Source: Blautia caecimuris
Lineage (GTDB): Bacteria; Bacillota; Clostridia; Lachnospirales; Lachnospiraceae
DNA: 64,000 nt
NCBI RefSeq assembly: GCF_024622975.1
Contig: NZ_JANJZT010000010.1
Coordinates: 51,100 to 115,099, forward strand
Reading direction: 5' to 3'
The position numbers and the translations under genes were made by a program. The notes below the pieces were generated by a model. It made no database searches. It was not told the DNA's origin and saw only the letters and a list, made by a program, of their open reading frames with translations. Positions 1 through 8,605 of the stretch are shown piece by piece; position 1 is the first letter of the stretch, and each line of letters begins with the position of its first letter.

Positions 1-1227
1 GCGAATCGTGTGGAGAATGTGACGGACGCAAGTATTACAGTTGCAGTTGTAGATTCGGGCGTGTATCAGCATTCCTTTTTGAAAGACAGGATTGTAGAAG
101 GAGGATGGGATTTTATTGATGATGATATGGAACCGGATGATAAACATTCACATGGAACACATGTTGCAGGAACAATTGTGGACTGTACACCGGGATTAAA
201 TGTGAAAATTTTGCCGGTAAGGGTGCTTGGAGCTGATAACAGAGGCAGTATGCTGGCAATTAGCCTGGGAGTCCGTCATGCAGTAGAAAGAGGCGCTGAG
301 ATTATCAATATGAGCCTTTCAGGTCCAAAAAACAAAACATTGGACAATGCTGTTATCTATGCGGTCAACAGAGGATGTACAGTAGTTGTCGCCGCCGGAA
401 ATGACAATAATAGTACGGAAAATATAACACCGGCACATTTGGAAGAGTGTATTGTTGTCTCAGCAATTAATACCCAGTTAGAAAAGGCAGGGTTTTCCAA
501 TTGGGGAGACAGTATAGATTTTTCTGCACCGGGAGTTGATGTTTTAAGCTGTATTCCGAAACTTTTTCTGGGAATTACATTTGGAGATTCAACAGGAACT
601 ATGAGTGGGACTTCTATGGCGACGCCGCACATATCAGCCCTTGCAGCTATGACTAAATTAGAAAATCCAGCTATGACATCAAAGGAAATTCAAAATGTTC
701 TGAAGGGGTATTCTATTGATTTGGGAGACACAGATTGGGATTCTTTTTATGGCTGGGGTATGCCGGATTTCTCAAGCGAGAAAGAAATACCGGAAATAGA
801 TGAGACAGAATCAGAAAATGAATATGAAACTGATATACAGAATGAAATAGATACACAAGAACCTGGGAATTCTGTGTCTGCATACGAGGGGATTTTTATG
901 AAAGGAGATACTTATATCAGTCTTCCATTATATACTTCATATGATGAGACTGGAGCGATAGGAATCGTCTATCGTGTAACAAGACCACAACTGGGTGAAT
1001 ACGGATATGTTAAATGTGATATACAAGAAACAATTGGTGAAATATATATGGGGGCATCTGAAAATCCATATGAAATTATAGGAGAAGGCGGTTCCTGTGA
1101 GTTGATTTATACACAGGGCGGACTGGAGATTCGGGGTGATTCCGAATATGCCGGAACTTATGTGCAGATTTCGAATAGTGGAGCCAATATGGAAGCTTCT
1201 GAAATGTGGCTGGATATTCCGGAATAG
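1..1227 (+). CDS. Subtilisin-like serine protease (peptidase S8), 5' end outside window
   Basis: The reading frame is open from base 1, so the gene very probably begins upstream; a GTG at 10 is only the first possible start inside the window. Counted from that GTG, the S8 triad is visible: Asp15 in VVDSGV, His48 in HGTHVAGT and Ser202 in GTSMATPH. A fold of about 260 residues is followed by an acidic Glu-rich linker (about 260-295) and a C-terminal domain of about 110 residues that I do not recognise. Any propeptide or signal peptide would lie outside the window. The protease call is secure; substrate and location are unknown. No partner gene is visible here. Confidence 0.88.
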   Translation, partial: ANRVENVTDASITVAVVDSGVYQHSFLKDRIVEGGWDFIDDDMEPDDKHSHGTHVAGTIVDCTPGLNVKILPVRVLGADNRGSMLAISLGVRHAVERGAEIINMSLSGPKNKTLDNAVIYAVNRGCTVVVAAGNDNNSTENITPAHLEECIVVSAINTQLEKAGFSNWGDSIDFSAPGVDVLSCIPKLFLGITFGDSTGTMSGTSMATPHISALAAMTKLENPAMTSKEIQNVLKGYSIDLGDTDWDSFYGWGMPDFSSEKEIPEIDETESENEYETDIQNEIDTQEPGNSVSAYEGIFMKGDTYISLPLYTSYDETGAIGIVYRVTRPQLGEYGYVKCDIQETIGEIYMGASENPYEIIGEGGSCELIYTQGGLEIRGDSEYAGTYVQISNSGANMEASEMWLDIPE

Positions 1228-1513
1228 AATTGAAGTAAAGCTGAAGACAAGGATCAACTTTCTGGTATCGTGTAAGGTGAAACGAATTTTTTACCAAACA
1301 GCGATCTATGTCCTGACAGAATTTCAGAAAGCTGCAGTCAGTCGAATGTGTTAAATGAACATGTATACAGTATGCGATAACTGAGAAAATATAAATAAAA
1401 AAAGCTTGCAATGCCGGATGTACTATAGTATAATCTAAGCTGTTGTAAAAAAGATGGTCCTCTGTTACAGAATTTATGTATTAAGAACATCCAGAAGAAT
1501 AGGAGAGAAAAAC
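1228..1513. other. Intergenic region before rplS
   Basis: This stretch holds no convincing gene. Its right part carries the rplS promoter and a leader of about 70 nt. No clear terminator for the protease was found. Confidence 0.5.
1406..1434 (+). promoter_or_regulatory. sigma-A promoter of rplS
   Basis: TTGCAA (1406-1411), a 17-nt spacer and a perfect TATAAT (1429-1434). Predicted transcription start is near 1441, giving a leader of about 70 nt. Ribosomal protein leaders that bind L19 are known in Firmicutes; I could not establish whether this leader is one. Confidence 0.8.
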
Positions 1514-1861
1514 ATGAACGACATTATCAGAAACATTGAAGCTGCTCAGTTAAAAGCAGAAGTGCCGGAGTTCCGCACAGGTGATACTGTAAGAGTACAC
1601 GCACTGATCAAAGAGGGAAACCGTGAGAGAATCCAGATCTTCGAGGGAACAGTCCTGAAGAGACAGGGTGGAAGCACAAGAGAGACTTTCACAGTAAGAA
1701 AGAGCTCCAACGGAGTAGGCGTTGAGAAAACATGGCCGCTTCATTCCCCACATGTAGTTAAGGTAGAAGTAATCCGTTACGGTAAAGTACGCCGTGCAAA
1801 ACTGAACTACCTGAGAGATCGCGTTGGTAAAGCTGCTAAGGTTAAAGAGCGCGTTAGATAA
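1514..1861 (+). CDS. rplS: 50S ribosomal protein L19
   Basis: The 115-residue product has the usual length of L19, which sits at the interface of the ribosomal subunits. The N-terminal [14 protein letters not shown], the [19 protein letters not shown] block and the C-terminal [11 protein letters not shown] are typical of the family. The ATG at 1514 is chosen because AGGAGAG precedes it and homology begins there; the longer open frame upstream is untranslated leader. It has its own promoter at 1406-1434. A strong terminator follows at 1887-1921, which partly insulates the downstream lepB-rbgA-rnhB genes. Confidence 0.97.
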   Translation: MNDIIRNIEAAQLKAEVPEFRTGDTVRVHALIKEGNRERIQIFEGTVLKRQGGSTRETFTVRKSSNGVGVEKTWPLHSPHVVKVEVIRYGKVRRAKLNYLRDRVGKAAKVKERVR

Positions 1862-1886
1862 TGACAATTTCAGAGATTTAAAAAGC

Positions 1887-1921
1887 AGGGACAATAACGA
1901 CAGCTATTGTCCCTCTTTTTT
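1887..1921 (+). terminator. Rho-independent terminator after rplS
   Basis: Perfect 10-bp stem AGGGACAATA/TATTGTCCCT with an 8-nt loop, followed by a T run. No separate promoter is evident before lepB, so read-through may supply the next genes. Confidence 0.92.
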
Positions 1922-1967
1922 CAACAGTTGTTGCTCTGATTTTGTTTTGTGCATGGAGAAATCAGAT

Positions 1968-2570
1968 ATGGACATTGCAAAAATTAAAAACTGGAAAGAG
2001 CATCCGAAGGTTCTGGAGCTGAAAGCAAAGCTGGAAAACAAAAAAGTGCGGGATTCTCTGCGCTGGATCTTTGAGCTTGCCGTTAACCTTGTATTCGCTG
2101 CCCTGGTGGCGGTATTAATGTTTCAGACCGTTACCATGCAGGAAAGCTCCATGGAGCCCACTCTTGCAGTGGGGGATCGCTTTTTCATGAATCAGGCAGT
2201 ATATAAATTTTCTTCTCCTCAGAGAGGAGATCTGATCGTGTTCCGTACAAATGCCAGTGATGATGCAGCTCTTCATATCCGTCGTGTTATAGGACTGCCC
2301 GGAGAGACTGTTCAGATCCGGGACGGCGTGATCTACATAGACGGAGAAGTATATGACGAGGCGGCAGACTACCCGGAAATCCAGAATCCGGGACTGGCAG
2401 AGAATGGCGTTAGCCTGAAATCCAATGAATATTTTGTACTGGGAGACAACAGAAATAACAGTGAGGACAGCCGGTATGCAGATATCGGTACAGTAAAAAA
2501 ACGCTATATTGTGGGTAAGCTCTGGTTCATCTGTTCGCCCATAGAAAAAGCGGGATTTTTGAAAGGCTAG
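1968..2570 (+). CDS. lepB: Signal peptidase I with Arg at the catalytic Lys position
   Basis: This 200-residue S26A protein has an N-terminal cytosolic segment, one membrane helix (about 33-55) and an extracellular catalytic domain. Box B carries the nucleophile Ser61 in SSMEPTL, and box E is intact (VLGDNRNNSEDSRY). In box D the sequence is HIRRVIGLPGE: Arg105 stands where the general-base Lys of the family (KRxxGLPGD) is expected. The DNA codons are cgt cgt, so this is not an ambiguous translation. Activity is therefore uncertain. The start at ATG 1968 is preferred because GGAGAA lies at 1955-1960; ATG 1953 has no Shine-Dalgarno. It precedes rbgA by 7 nt. Confidence 0.88.
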   Translation: MDIAKIKNWKEHPKVLELKAKLENKKVRDSLRWIFELAVNLVFAALVAVLMFQTVTMQESSMEPTLAVGDRFFMNQAVYKFSSPQRGDLIVFRTNASDDAALHIRRVIGLPGETVQIRDGVIYIDGEVYDEAADYPEIQNPGLAENGVSLKSNEYFVLGDNRNNSEDSRYADIGTVKKRYIVGKLWFICSPIEKAGFLKG

Positions 2571-2577
2571 GTAATAT

Positions 2578-3426
2578 ATGAACGTACAGTGGTATCCTGG
2601 TCATATGACCAAGGCAAAAAGACAGATGCAGGAAGACCTTAAACTGATCGACCTGATCATAGAGCTGGTTGACGCAAGAGTTCCTCTTTCCAGCAGAAAT
2701 CCGGACATTGACAGACTGGGACAGAACAAGTCCAGGCTGATCCTTCTGAACAAAGCGGATCTGGCAGATGAAAGACAGAATGAAGCCTGGAAAGAATATT
2801 TTCAGGGAAAAGGCTTTCATGTGGTAAAAGTAGATTCCCGAAACGGAGCAGGAATGAAAAATATCCAGAATGTGATTCAGGAGGCCTGCAAAGAAAAAAT
2901 AGAAAGAGACAGAAAACGCGGAATCAAAAACCGTCCTGTCCGGGCTATGGTGGCAGGAATCCCCAATGTGGGAAAATCTACATTTATTAATTCATTTGCA
3001 GGCAAGGCCTGCGCCAAAACAGGAAACCGTCCCGGTGTTACAAAGGGAAAACAGTGGATCCGTCTGAATAAGAATGTAGAGCTTCTTGATACGCCGGGAA
3101 TCCTATGGCCGAAATTTGAGGATCAGGAGGTAGGGATCCGTCTGGCTTTTGTGGGCTCTATCAAAGACGATATTCTGAATATGGAAGAGCTTGCACTGAC
3201 TTTGATCGGATATCTGAAAGAAAAATATCCGGGCGTATTAAATGCCCGTTATGAGGTAAGTGAAGAAGAGGAGAACCTGGGTGTTCTGGAAGGAATTGCC
3301 AGAGCCAGAGGCTGCCTGAAAAAAGGGGAAGAGCTGGATTATGCCAAGGCTTCGGGGATTCTTTTTGACGATTTCCGAAGCGGAAAGCTTGGCCGTATTA
3401 CCCTGGAATGGGCGCCTGCGGAGTAA
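2578..3426 (+). CDS. rbgA: Ribosome biogenesis GTPase RbgA (YlqF)
   Basis: RbgA is needed for late assembly of the 50S subunit. The 282-residue protein shows the circularly permuted GTPase order: the N-terminal WYPGHMTKAKRQ signature, G4 NKAD (58-61), then G1 GIPNVGKS (127-134) and G3 DTPG (171-174), followed by a C-terminal helical domain. Length and motif order match the family. It lies between lepB and rnhB, a common Firmicutes arrangement, and is probably co-transcribed with both. Confidence 0.96.
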   Translation: MNVQWYPGHMTKAKRQMQEDLKLIDLIIELVDARVPLSSRNPDIDRLGQNKSRLILLNKADLADERQNEAWKEYFQGKGFHVVKVDSRNGAGMKNIQNVIQEACKEKIERDRKRGIKNRPVRAMVAGIPNVGKSTFINSFAGKACAKTGNRPGVTKGKQWIRLNKNVELLDTPGILWPKFEDQEVGIRLAFVGSIKDDILNMEELALTLIGYLKEKYPGVLNARYEVSEEEENLGVLEGIARARGCLKKGEELDYAKASGILFDDFRSGKLGRITLEWAPAE

Positions 3427-3431
3427 AAAAG

Positions 3432-4187
3432 ATGAAAACGATCACAGAGATAAAAAATGAGTTTGCCTCTGCTTCTTTAGAGGAAAAGAAAGCTCTCTGT
3501 CAGCTGTATGCAGAGGATGAGAGAAGCGGAGTAAGGAAGCTGATAGAGAAGTGCCGTAAAGAAGAAGCAGCTCTTGAAAAGGAGCTCTTACGTATGGAGC
3601 ACATGATGGAATATGAACATAAATATGAGCATCTGGGATATTTATGCGGTATTGACGAAGTGGGAAGGGGACCTCTTGCAGGCCCTGTGGTTGCCTGCGC
3701 TGTGATCCTTCCAAAAGATCATGGGATTCTTTACCTGAATGATTCCAAAAAGCTGACTGCAAAAAAGCGGGAAGAGCTTTATGAGGTGATTCTTGAGAAG
3801 GCAGTTTCAGTGGGAATTGGAATGGCAGGACCTGCCCGCATTGATGAGATCAATATTCTTCAGGCAACCTATGAGGCTATGCGCCAGGCAATCGAAAAGC
3901 TTTCTGTACGGCCGCAGCTTCTTCTCAACGATGCAGTGACCATTCCGGCAGTGGAAATCCCCCAGGTTCCCATTGTCAAGGGAGATGCAAAAAGCGCTTC
4001 CATTGCCGCAGCCAGCATTGTGGCAAAGGTTACAAGGGACAGGCTTATGGAAGAGTATGATGCGGCTTTGCCGGAATACGGATTTGCTTCCAATAAGGGA
4101 TATGGTTCTGCGGAGCATATAGAAGCCTTAAAAAAATACGGACCTTCCCCCATTCACAGAGCCAGCTTTATTACTCATTTTGTATAG
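3432..4187 (+). CDS. rnhB: Ribonuclease HII
   Basis: RNase HII cleaves RNA in RNA-DNA hybrids and removes single ribonucleotides from DNA. The protein has a helical N-terminal extension of about 70 residues, as in the Bacillus-type enzyme, then the catalytic GIDEVGRGPLAGPVV block with Asp75 and Glu76, NDSKKLT, GDAKSASIAAASIVAK and SNKGYGSAEH. The start at ATG 3432 has GGAG 8 nt upstream; an in-frame ATG at 3408 would overlap rbgA and add eight residues. Predicted length is 251 residues. Confidence 0.95.
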   Translation: MKTITEIKNEFASASLEEKKALCQLYAEDERSGVRKLIEKCRKEEAALEKELLRMEHMMEYEHKYEHLGYLCGIDEVGRGPLAGPVVACAVILPKDHGILYLNDSKKLTAKKREELYEVILEKAVSVGIGMAGPARIDEINILQATYEAMRQAIEKLSVRPQLLLNDAVTIPAVEIPQVPIVKGDAKSASIAAASIVAKVTRDRLMEEYDAALPEYGFASNKGYGSAEHIEALKKYGPSPIHRASFITHFV

Positions 4188-4264
4188 AGAAAACGAAAAG
4201 GCAAAAGCTCTTTCGGAAAGTAATTACATAAGATACCTACACAGACAGGAAATGAGAGAGAAGG

Positions 4265-4618
4265 ATCAATAAACGTGAGCTGGGCAGTCGTTATGAAAAA
4301 CAGGCGGCTGCTTTTTTAAAACAACAGGGATTGTATATAAAAGCCCGGAATTTCCGCTGCAGATCCGGGGAAATAGACCTGATCGCCAGAGACGGAAGAT
4401 ATCTGGTTTTTGTGGAAGTAAAGTACCGGCATACTTCCGGCAGCGGCGGAGCATCGGCAGCGGTAAATTATAAAAAGCAGAAAATGATCAGCCGGGCTTC
4501 TCTGTTTTATCTTGTACGCTATGGGTATCCGGAGGATACGCCCTGCAGATTTGATGTTGTGGCTATTGACGGACAGAATATCCAGTGGATAAAAAATGCC
4601 TTTGATTACTGCGGATAA
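4265..4618 (+). CDS. YraN/UPF0102 family putative endonuclease with non-canonical start
   Basis: The frame encodes NKRELGSRYEKQAAAFL followed by NFRCRSGEIDLIARDG and FVEVKYR, the PD-(D/E)XK-like core of the YraN family. Relatives begin Met-Asn-Lys-Arg-Glu, but here the codon before AAT AAA CGT GAG is ATC (4265-4267). The frame has a stop at 4253-4255 and no ATG, GTG or TTG until TTG 4331, which would delete the conserved first helix. A purine-rich GAGAGAGAAGG lies directly upstream. Either ATC is used for initiation, or the start codon has mutated or been misread. The full-length product would be 117 residues. Function in the family is poorly defined. Confidence 0.8.
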   Translation: MNKRELGSRYEKQAAAFLKQQGLYIKARNFRCRSGEIDLIARDGRYLVFVEVKYRHTSGSGGASAAVNYKKQKMISRASLFYLVRYGYPEDTPCRFDVVAIDGQNIQWIKNAFDYCG

Positions 4619-4633
4619 AAAAGGAGAGATTTT

Positions 4634-5485
4634 ATGAAAATCCTATGGCATCAGGAAAACATGCCTCATATGAATGTCAGAAAAAATAAGGGAGTGACTT
4701 ATCTTACCTGGCCGGAGTTTGAAAAAATTCCGGGTTTTGTACACGGGTTCAGCACCAGGCTTGGAGGAGTCAGTGAGGGGATTTATTCTTCTATGAATCT
4801 GAGCTTTACAAGAGGCGATAAGGAGGAGGCTGTGCGGGAAAACTATAACAGGATTTCTGCTGCCCTGGGCTTTTCGCCGGAGGACATTGTAACCTCGGAT
4901 CAGACCCACACTGCCAATGTCCGTGTGATAACCGCTGAGGACAGGGGAAACGGAATCACAAAGCCCCGTCCTTACACGGATGTAGACGGAATGATAACCA
5001 ATGTGCCGGGCCTTGTACTGGCAACCTTTTATGCGGACTGTGTGCCTCTTTATTTTGCAGATCCTGTCCATAAGGCAGTGGGCCTTTCTCATTCCGGATG
5101 GAGAGGTACTGCGGCAGGAATCGGGGCGGTTACGGTAAAAGAACTTCAGAAGCATTATGGGACCCGCCCGGAGGATATTTATGCGGCTGTAGGGCCTTCC
5201 ATCTGTCAGGACTGCTATGAGGTCAGTGAAGATGTGATTCTGGAATTTCAGAAAACATTTTCCAGGGAATTATGGAAGGATATTTTTTACAGAAAAGAAA
5301 ACGGGAAATATCAGCTGAATCTCTGGGAGGCAAACCGTCAGATTCTGCTTGGGGCAGGGATTCTTCCGGAACATATTTCCATGCCGAATCTCTGTACCTG
5401 CTGCAATCCGGAGTTCCTTTATTCTCACAGGGCCTCTCAGGGAAAAAGAGGAAATCTGGGAGCGTTTCTGGGAATAAAGCGGTAA
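4634..5485 (+). CDS. pgeF: Peptidoglycan editing factor / laccase-domain protein PgeF (YfiH)
   Basis: The 283-residue product belongs to the Cu-oxidase_4 (YfiH) family, whose members have been described as purine nucleoside phosphorylases/deaminases or as peptidoglycan-editing enzymes. Seen here: FSTRLGGVSEGIYSSMNL near the N-terminus, SDQTHTANV, DVDGMITN, ADCVPLYF, HSGWRGTAAG, and the metal-site Cys/His of GPSICQDCYEV and CTCCNPEFLYSHR. A GGAG lies ahead of the ATG. It follows yraN by 15 nt, so the two are probably co-transcribed, and shares a terminator with the convergent prs gene. Confidence 0.92.
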   Translation: MKILWHQENMPHMNVRKNKGVTYLTWPEFEKIPGFVHGFSTRLGGVSEGIYSSMNLSFTRGDKEEAVRENYNRISAALGFSPEDIVTSDQTHTANVRVITAEDRGNGITKPRPYTDVDGMITNVPGLVLATFYADCVPLYFADPVHKAVGLSHSGWRGTAAGIGAVTVKELQKHYGTRPEDIYAAVGPSICQDCYEVSEDVILEFQKTFSRELWKDIFYRKENGKYQLNLWEANRQILLGAGILPEHISMPNLCTCCNPEFLYSHRASQGKRGNLGAFLGIKR

Positions 5486-5559
5486 GACAGGGGCTCATCC
5501 GGAGAAGCTTATTCTGCAGCGTTTTTACAGATGCTGCCCTGAATGATAAGTAAAAGCAC

Positions 5560-5589
5560 AAAAAAAGCACAGAAGTCTGTGCTTTTTTT
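5560..5589. terminator. Bidirectional terminator between pgeF and prs
   Basis: 12-bp stem AAAAAAAGCACA/TGTGCTTTTTTT around a 6-nt loop. The A and T runs serve both convergent transcripts. Confidence 0.92.
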
Positions 5590-5607
5590 GATGACAGAAA
5601 CTATTAT

Positions 5608-6780
5608 TTACTGTCCGTTTACTCTGGTCATCAGATCCATGATTTTTTCGTTGCTGGAGCGTACCTTTTCAACAGAAACATCATGATTGATAATATCGAT
5701 AATACTTGCAAGATATTTGCTCATATTTGCTTCAACATAGTACGGTTTGGTAAGAAGCTCCGGAATACGGTAGTTCAGGTTTGTGGTGATAACCTTATCG
5801 ATCCAGCCTTTTTCGTAATATTCATCGAATTTAGCCAGTCCGTCCGTGAACAGTCCGTATGTAGTGCAGATAAACACGCGCTTTGCGTGACGCTCTTTGA
5901 TCTGCTTTGCCACATCCAGCATACTCTCTCCGGAGGAGATCATATCGTCGATAATAACAACGTCCTTGCCTTCTACAGAATCGCCAAGGAACTCGTGTGC
6001 CACGATCGGGTTCTTTCCGTTTACGATAGTAGAGTAATCTCTTCTCTTATAGAACATACCCATGTCTACGCCAAGGATATTGGAGAAATAAACCGCTCTT
6101 GACATAGCGCCTTCGTCCGGGCTGATGATCATCAGATGATCGTTGTCCAGTTTGAAGTCAGGAACATTTTTTACAAGCGCCTTCAGGAACTGATAGGTTG
6201 GGAAAAAGTTGTCAAATCCATTCAGCGGGATGGAGTTCTGTACACGGGGATCATGAGCGTCAAAAGTAATGAAGTTGGATACGCCCATATCGCTTAATTC
6301 TTTCAGTGCCAGAGCGCAGTCAAGGGACTCTCTCTTGGAACGGCGGTGCTGACGTCCTTCATACAGAAACGGCATGATCACATTGATTCTGTGAGCCTTT
6401 CCTGTAGCTGCGGAAATGATTCTTTTCAGGTCCTGATAATGATTGTCCGGGGACATATGGTTCTCGTGACCGCATACAGTGTACGTTTCGCTGTAATTTG
6501 TAACATCCACCATAATAAAAAGGTCTGTTCCGCGGACGGATTCTTTGATATAGCCTTTTCCTTCTCCGGTGCCGAAGCGTACACATTCACATTCTACAAG
6601 GAAGGATGGTTCGCAGTATCCCTGAGGAATGATCTCAGATTTTTTCTTGGCAACCAGCTCTTTACGGAATTTTACAAGTTTCTTGTCAACCTCCTTTGCA
6701 AGATCCTGGCAGCCGGAAAGGGCTGCAATACGAATCGGCGCAACCGGAAGGGATTTTTCAAGTAACTCTATATTCGGCAT
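5608..6780 (-). CDS. prs: Ribose-phosphate pyrophosphokinase (PRPP synthetase), long form
   Basis: The enzyme makes PRPP from ribose 5-phosphate and ATP for purine, pyrimidine, His and Trp synthesis. The PRPP-binding loop is recognisable as VVIIDDMISSGESM, and FDAHDPRVQ plus the RRSKRESLDCALAL region match the catalytic flexible-loop area. At 390 residues it is longer than the common 310-320-residue Prs, with an N-terminal extension and insertions. AGGAGG precedes the ATG on the minus strand. It is monocistronic, with a clear promoter at 6838-6866 and a shared terminator downstream. Assignment to PRPP synthetase is firm; whether a second Prs exists elsewhere is unknown. Confidence 0.93.
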   Translation of the reverse strand: MPNIELLEKSLPVAPIRIAALSGCQDLAKEVDKKLVKFRKELVAKKKSEIIPQGYCEPSFLVECECVRFGTGEGKGYIKESVRGTDLFIMVDVTNYSETYTVCGHENHMSPDNHYQDLKRIISAATGKAHRINVIMPFLYEGRQHRRSKRESLDCALALKELSDMGVSNFITFDAHDPRVQNSIPLNGFDNFFPTYQFLKALVKNVPDFKLDNDHLMIISPDEGAMSRAVYFSNILGVDMGMFYKRRDYSTIVNGKNPIVAHEFLGDSVEGKDVVIIDDMISSGESMLDVAKQIKERHAKRVFICTTYGLFTDGLAKFDEYYEKGWIDKVITTNLNYRIPELLTKPYYVEANMSKYLASIIDIINHDVSVEKVRSSNEKIMDLMTRVNGQ

Positions 6781-6837
6781 AATTTTCCTCCTGAGTTTTG
6801 TTTATATTTTGTTTATAAAAAATAAAACCATAATACA

Positions 6838-6866
6838 TTTATATCATTTGCCCCAAAGCCCGTCAA
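6838..6866 (-). promoter_or_regulatory. sigma-A promoter of prs
   Basis: On the minus strand: TTGACG, 17-nt spacer, TATAAA. The predicted start is about 50 nt ahead of the ATG. Confidence 0.78.
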
Positions 6867-7090
6867 GGAATTTATTGTTTTTCGCCTGTAAAAATCATAT
6901 TGTATACAAAAATGTACGCGATTCAGTCAGAGCAGAAGAATGAACAGATCTGTCTGCCGTGGATCCGGTAAGAGCGTATTTTGCCAGGCGGGTTCCGGGA
7001 TTTGGTCAGCAGAATGCGAAAATGCCCTGTGGAATATTGCCGGTGAAGGGCTGCTCCTGCTGTTTCTGTGTAGGCGGCTGCTCTTTATAC

Positions 7091-7120
7091 TTGACAGCGC
7101 AGGCCGGGGTGATATAAAAT
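7091..7120 (+). promoter_or_regulatory. Promoter of the DUF512-der-plsY-gpsA operon
   Basis: TTGACA (7091-7096) with TATAAA at 7113 (16-nt spacer) or TAAAAT at 7115 (18-nt spacer). The leader to ATG 7223 is about 95 nt. Confidence 0.7.
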
Positions 7121-7222
7121 TTGCAGTTGTTTTTTATGTGTAAAATTGTTATGATGATTACAGCTTACAGTACGGACAGCAGGCGACAGGGTGTGTCTGT
7201 ACAGGCGGAAGAAAGGGATTTT

Positions 7223-8605
7223 ATGAAAAAAAAGAAGCATATCATCTCCAGGGTCCTGCCGGGAAGTATTGCCCAGGAACTGGAGCTTGAGCCGGGAGAT
7301 ATCCTGGCTGCCATAAATGACACTCCGGTGGAGGATGTTTTTGATTATCGTTATCTGATGAACGATGAATTTGTGACACTTCTCATTGAAAAAGCAGACG
7401 GCGAGCTGTGGGAACTGGAAGTGGAAAAAGAATATGAGGAAGATCTGGGGATCGAGTTTGAAAACGGGCTTATGGATGAGTACCGCTCCTGCACCAACCG
7501 CTGTATTTTCTGCTTTATTGATCAGATGCCTCCGGGAATGAGAGAAACTCTTTATTTTAAGGATGACGATTCCAGACTTTCTTTTCTTCAGGGAAATTAT
7601 GTGACTCTGACAAATATGAGCCAGAAGGATATTGACCGGATCATTCAGTACCGTCTGGAGCCTATTAATGTTTCGTTTCAGACAATGAATCCTGAGCTTC
7701 GCTGCAAAATGCTTCATAACCGCTTTGCAGGAGAGGCTCTTTTAAAGGCAGACCAGCTTTATGAGGCCGGGATTACCATGAACGGTCAGATCGTTCTCTG
7801 TAAGGGCGTCAATGATGGAAAAGAACTGGAATTCAGTCTGGAAAAGCTTTCTGCATATGCGCCTGTGCTTCAGAGCGTGTCCGTGGTTCCGGTAGGACTT
7901 TCAAAGTTTCGTCAGGGCCTGTATCCTCTGGAGCCTTTTAAGAAAGAGGATGCGGTAAAGGTTCTGGAGCAGATTCACCGCTGGCAGGAAAAAATGTTCC
8001 GGGAGCATGGGATCCATTTTGTACATGCGTCTGATGAATGGTATCTCCTTGCGGAACAGGAGCTTCCGGAAGAGGAGCGCTATGACGGATATCTTCAGCT
8101 GGAAAACGGAGTGGGAATGCTGAGACTTCTGGAAACGGAGGTGCGCAGCGCAGTGGATGCCCGTCCGGGAGATGACAGAGCGGCGGAAATGACCATTGCC
8201 ACAGGAAAGCTTGCGGGCCCGTATCTGGAAAAGTGTGTAAAAATGATACAGAAAAAATATCCGAATATAAAGATTCGTGTAAAGGTGATCACCAATAACT
8301 TTTTCGGGGAGCTGATCACAGTTTCAGGACTGATCACAGGAACTGATCTGAAAGAGCAGCTTGCAGGTCTGGATCTGGGAGAAAGGCTTCTGATCCCCTG
8401 TAATATGCTTCGAAGCGGGGAGGATATTTTCCTTGACGATGTTTCTGTGCGGGAACTGGAAGATGCGCTGGGAACAGAAATTGTAGTTGTAGATGAAAAC
8501 GGAGCAGATCTGGTGGCTTCTGTACTGGATGCTCCGGATCATAATAAACAGATAAGGAGACAGATGTATGAGCAAACCAGTAGTAGCCATCGTGGGCAGG
8601 CCTAA
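7223..8605 (+). CDS. Radical-SAM-like DUF512 protein with N-terminal PDZ-like domain
   Basis: The 460-residue protein starts with a PDZ-like segment ([22 protein letters not shown]), then a Cys motif in [15 protein letters not shown] that matches the CX3CX2C of radical SAM iron-sulfur enzymes, and ends in a DUF512 region. The family's reaction is unknown. ATG 7223 is chosen because GAAAGGG precedes it; the longer open frame from 7121 is promoter/leader. Its 3' end overlaps der by 38 nt. Linkage to der, plsY and gpsA is conserved in many Clostridia. Confidence 0.88.
   Translation: MKKKKHIISRVLPGSIAQELELEPGDILAAINDTPVEDVFDYRYLMNDEFVTLLIEKADGELWELEVEKEYEEDLGIEFENGLMDEYRSCTNRCIFCFIDQMPPGMRETLYFKDDDSRLSFLQGNYVTLTNMSQKDIDRIIQYRLEPINVSFQTMNPELRCKMLHNRFAGEALLKADQLYEAGITMNGQIVLCKGVNDGKELEFSLEKLSAYAPVLQSVSVVPVGLSKFRQGLYPLEPFKKEDAVKVLEQIHRWQEKMFREHGIHFVHASDEWYLLAEQELPEEERYDGYLQLENGVGMLRLLETEVRSAVDARPGDDRAAEMTIATGKLAGPYLEKCVKMIQKKYPNIKIRVKVITNNFFGELITVSGLITGTDLKEQLAGLDLGERLLIPCNMLRSGEDIFLDDVSVRELEDALGTEIVVVDENGADLVASVLDAPDHNKQIRRQMYEQTSSSHRGQA

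Larger units (their letters stand above)
6781..7222. other. Divergent intergenic region between prs and the DUF512 gene
   Basis: About 440 bp without a supported gene. It carries the minus-strand prs promoter and the plus-strand promoter at 7091-7120. The middle (about 6900-7080) shows nothing I could identify; a 67-codon open frame there has no ribosome-binding site or recognisable product. Confidence 0.5.

Noticed and set aside
6940..7143. 67-codon frame upstream of the DUF512 gene
   Set aside because: No Shine-Dalgarno, and it runs through the promoter at 7091-7120.
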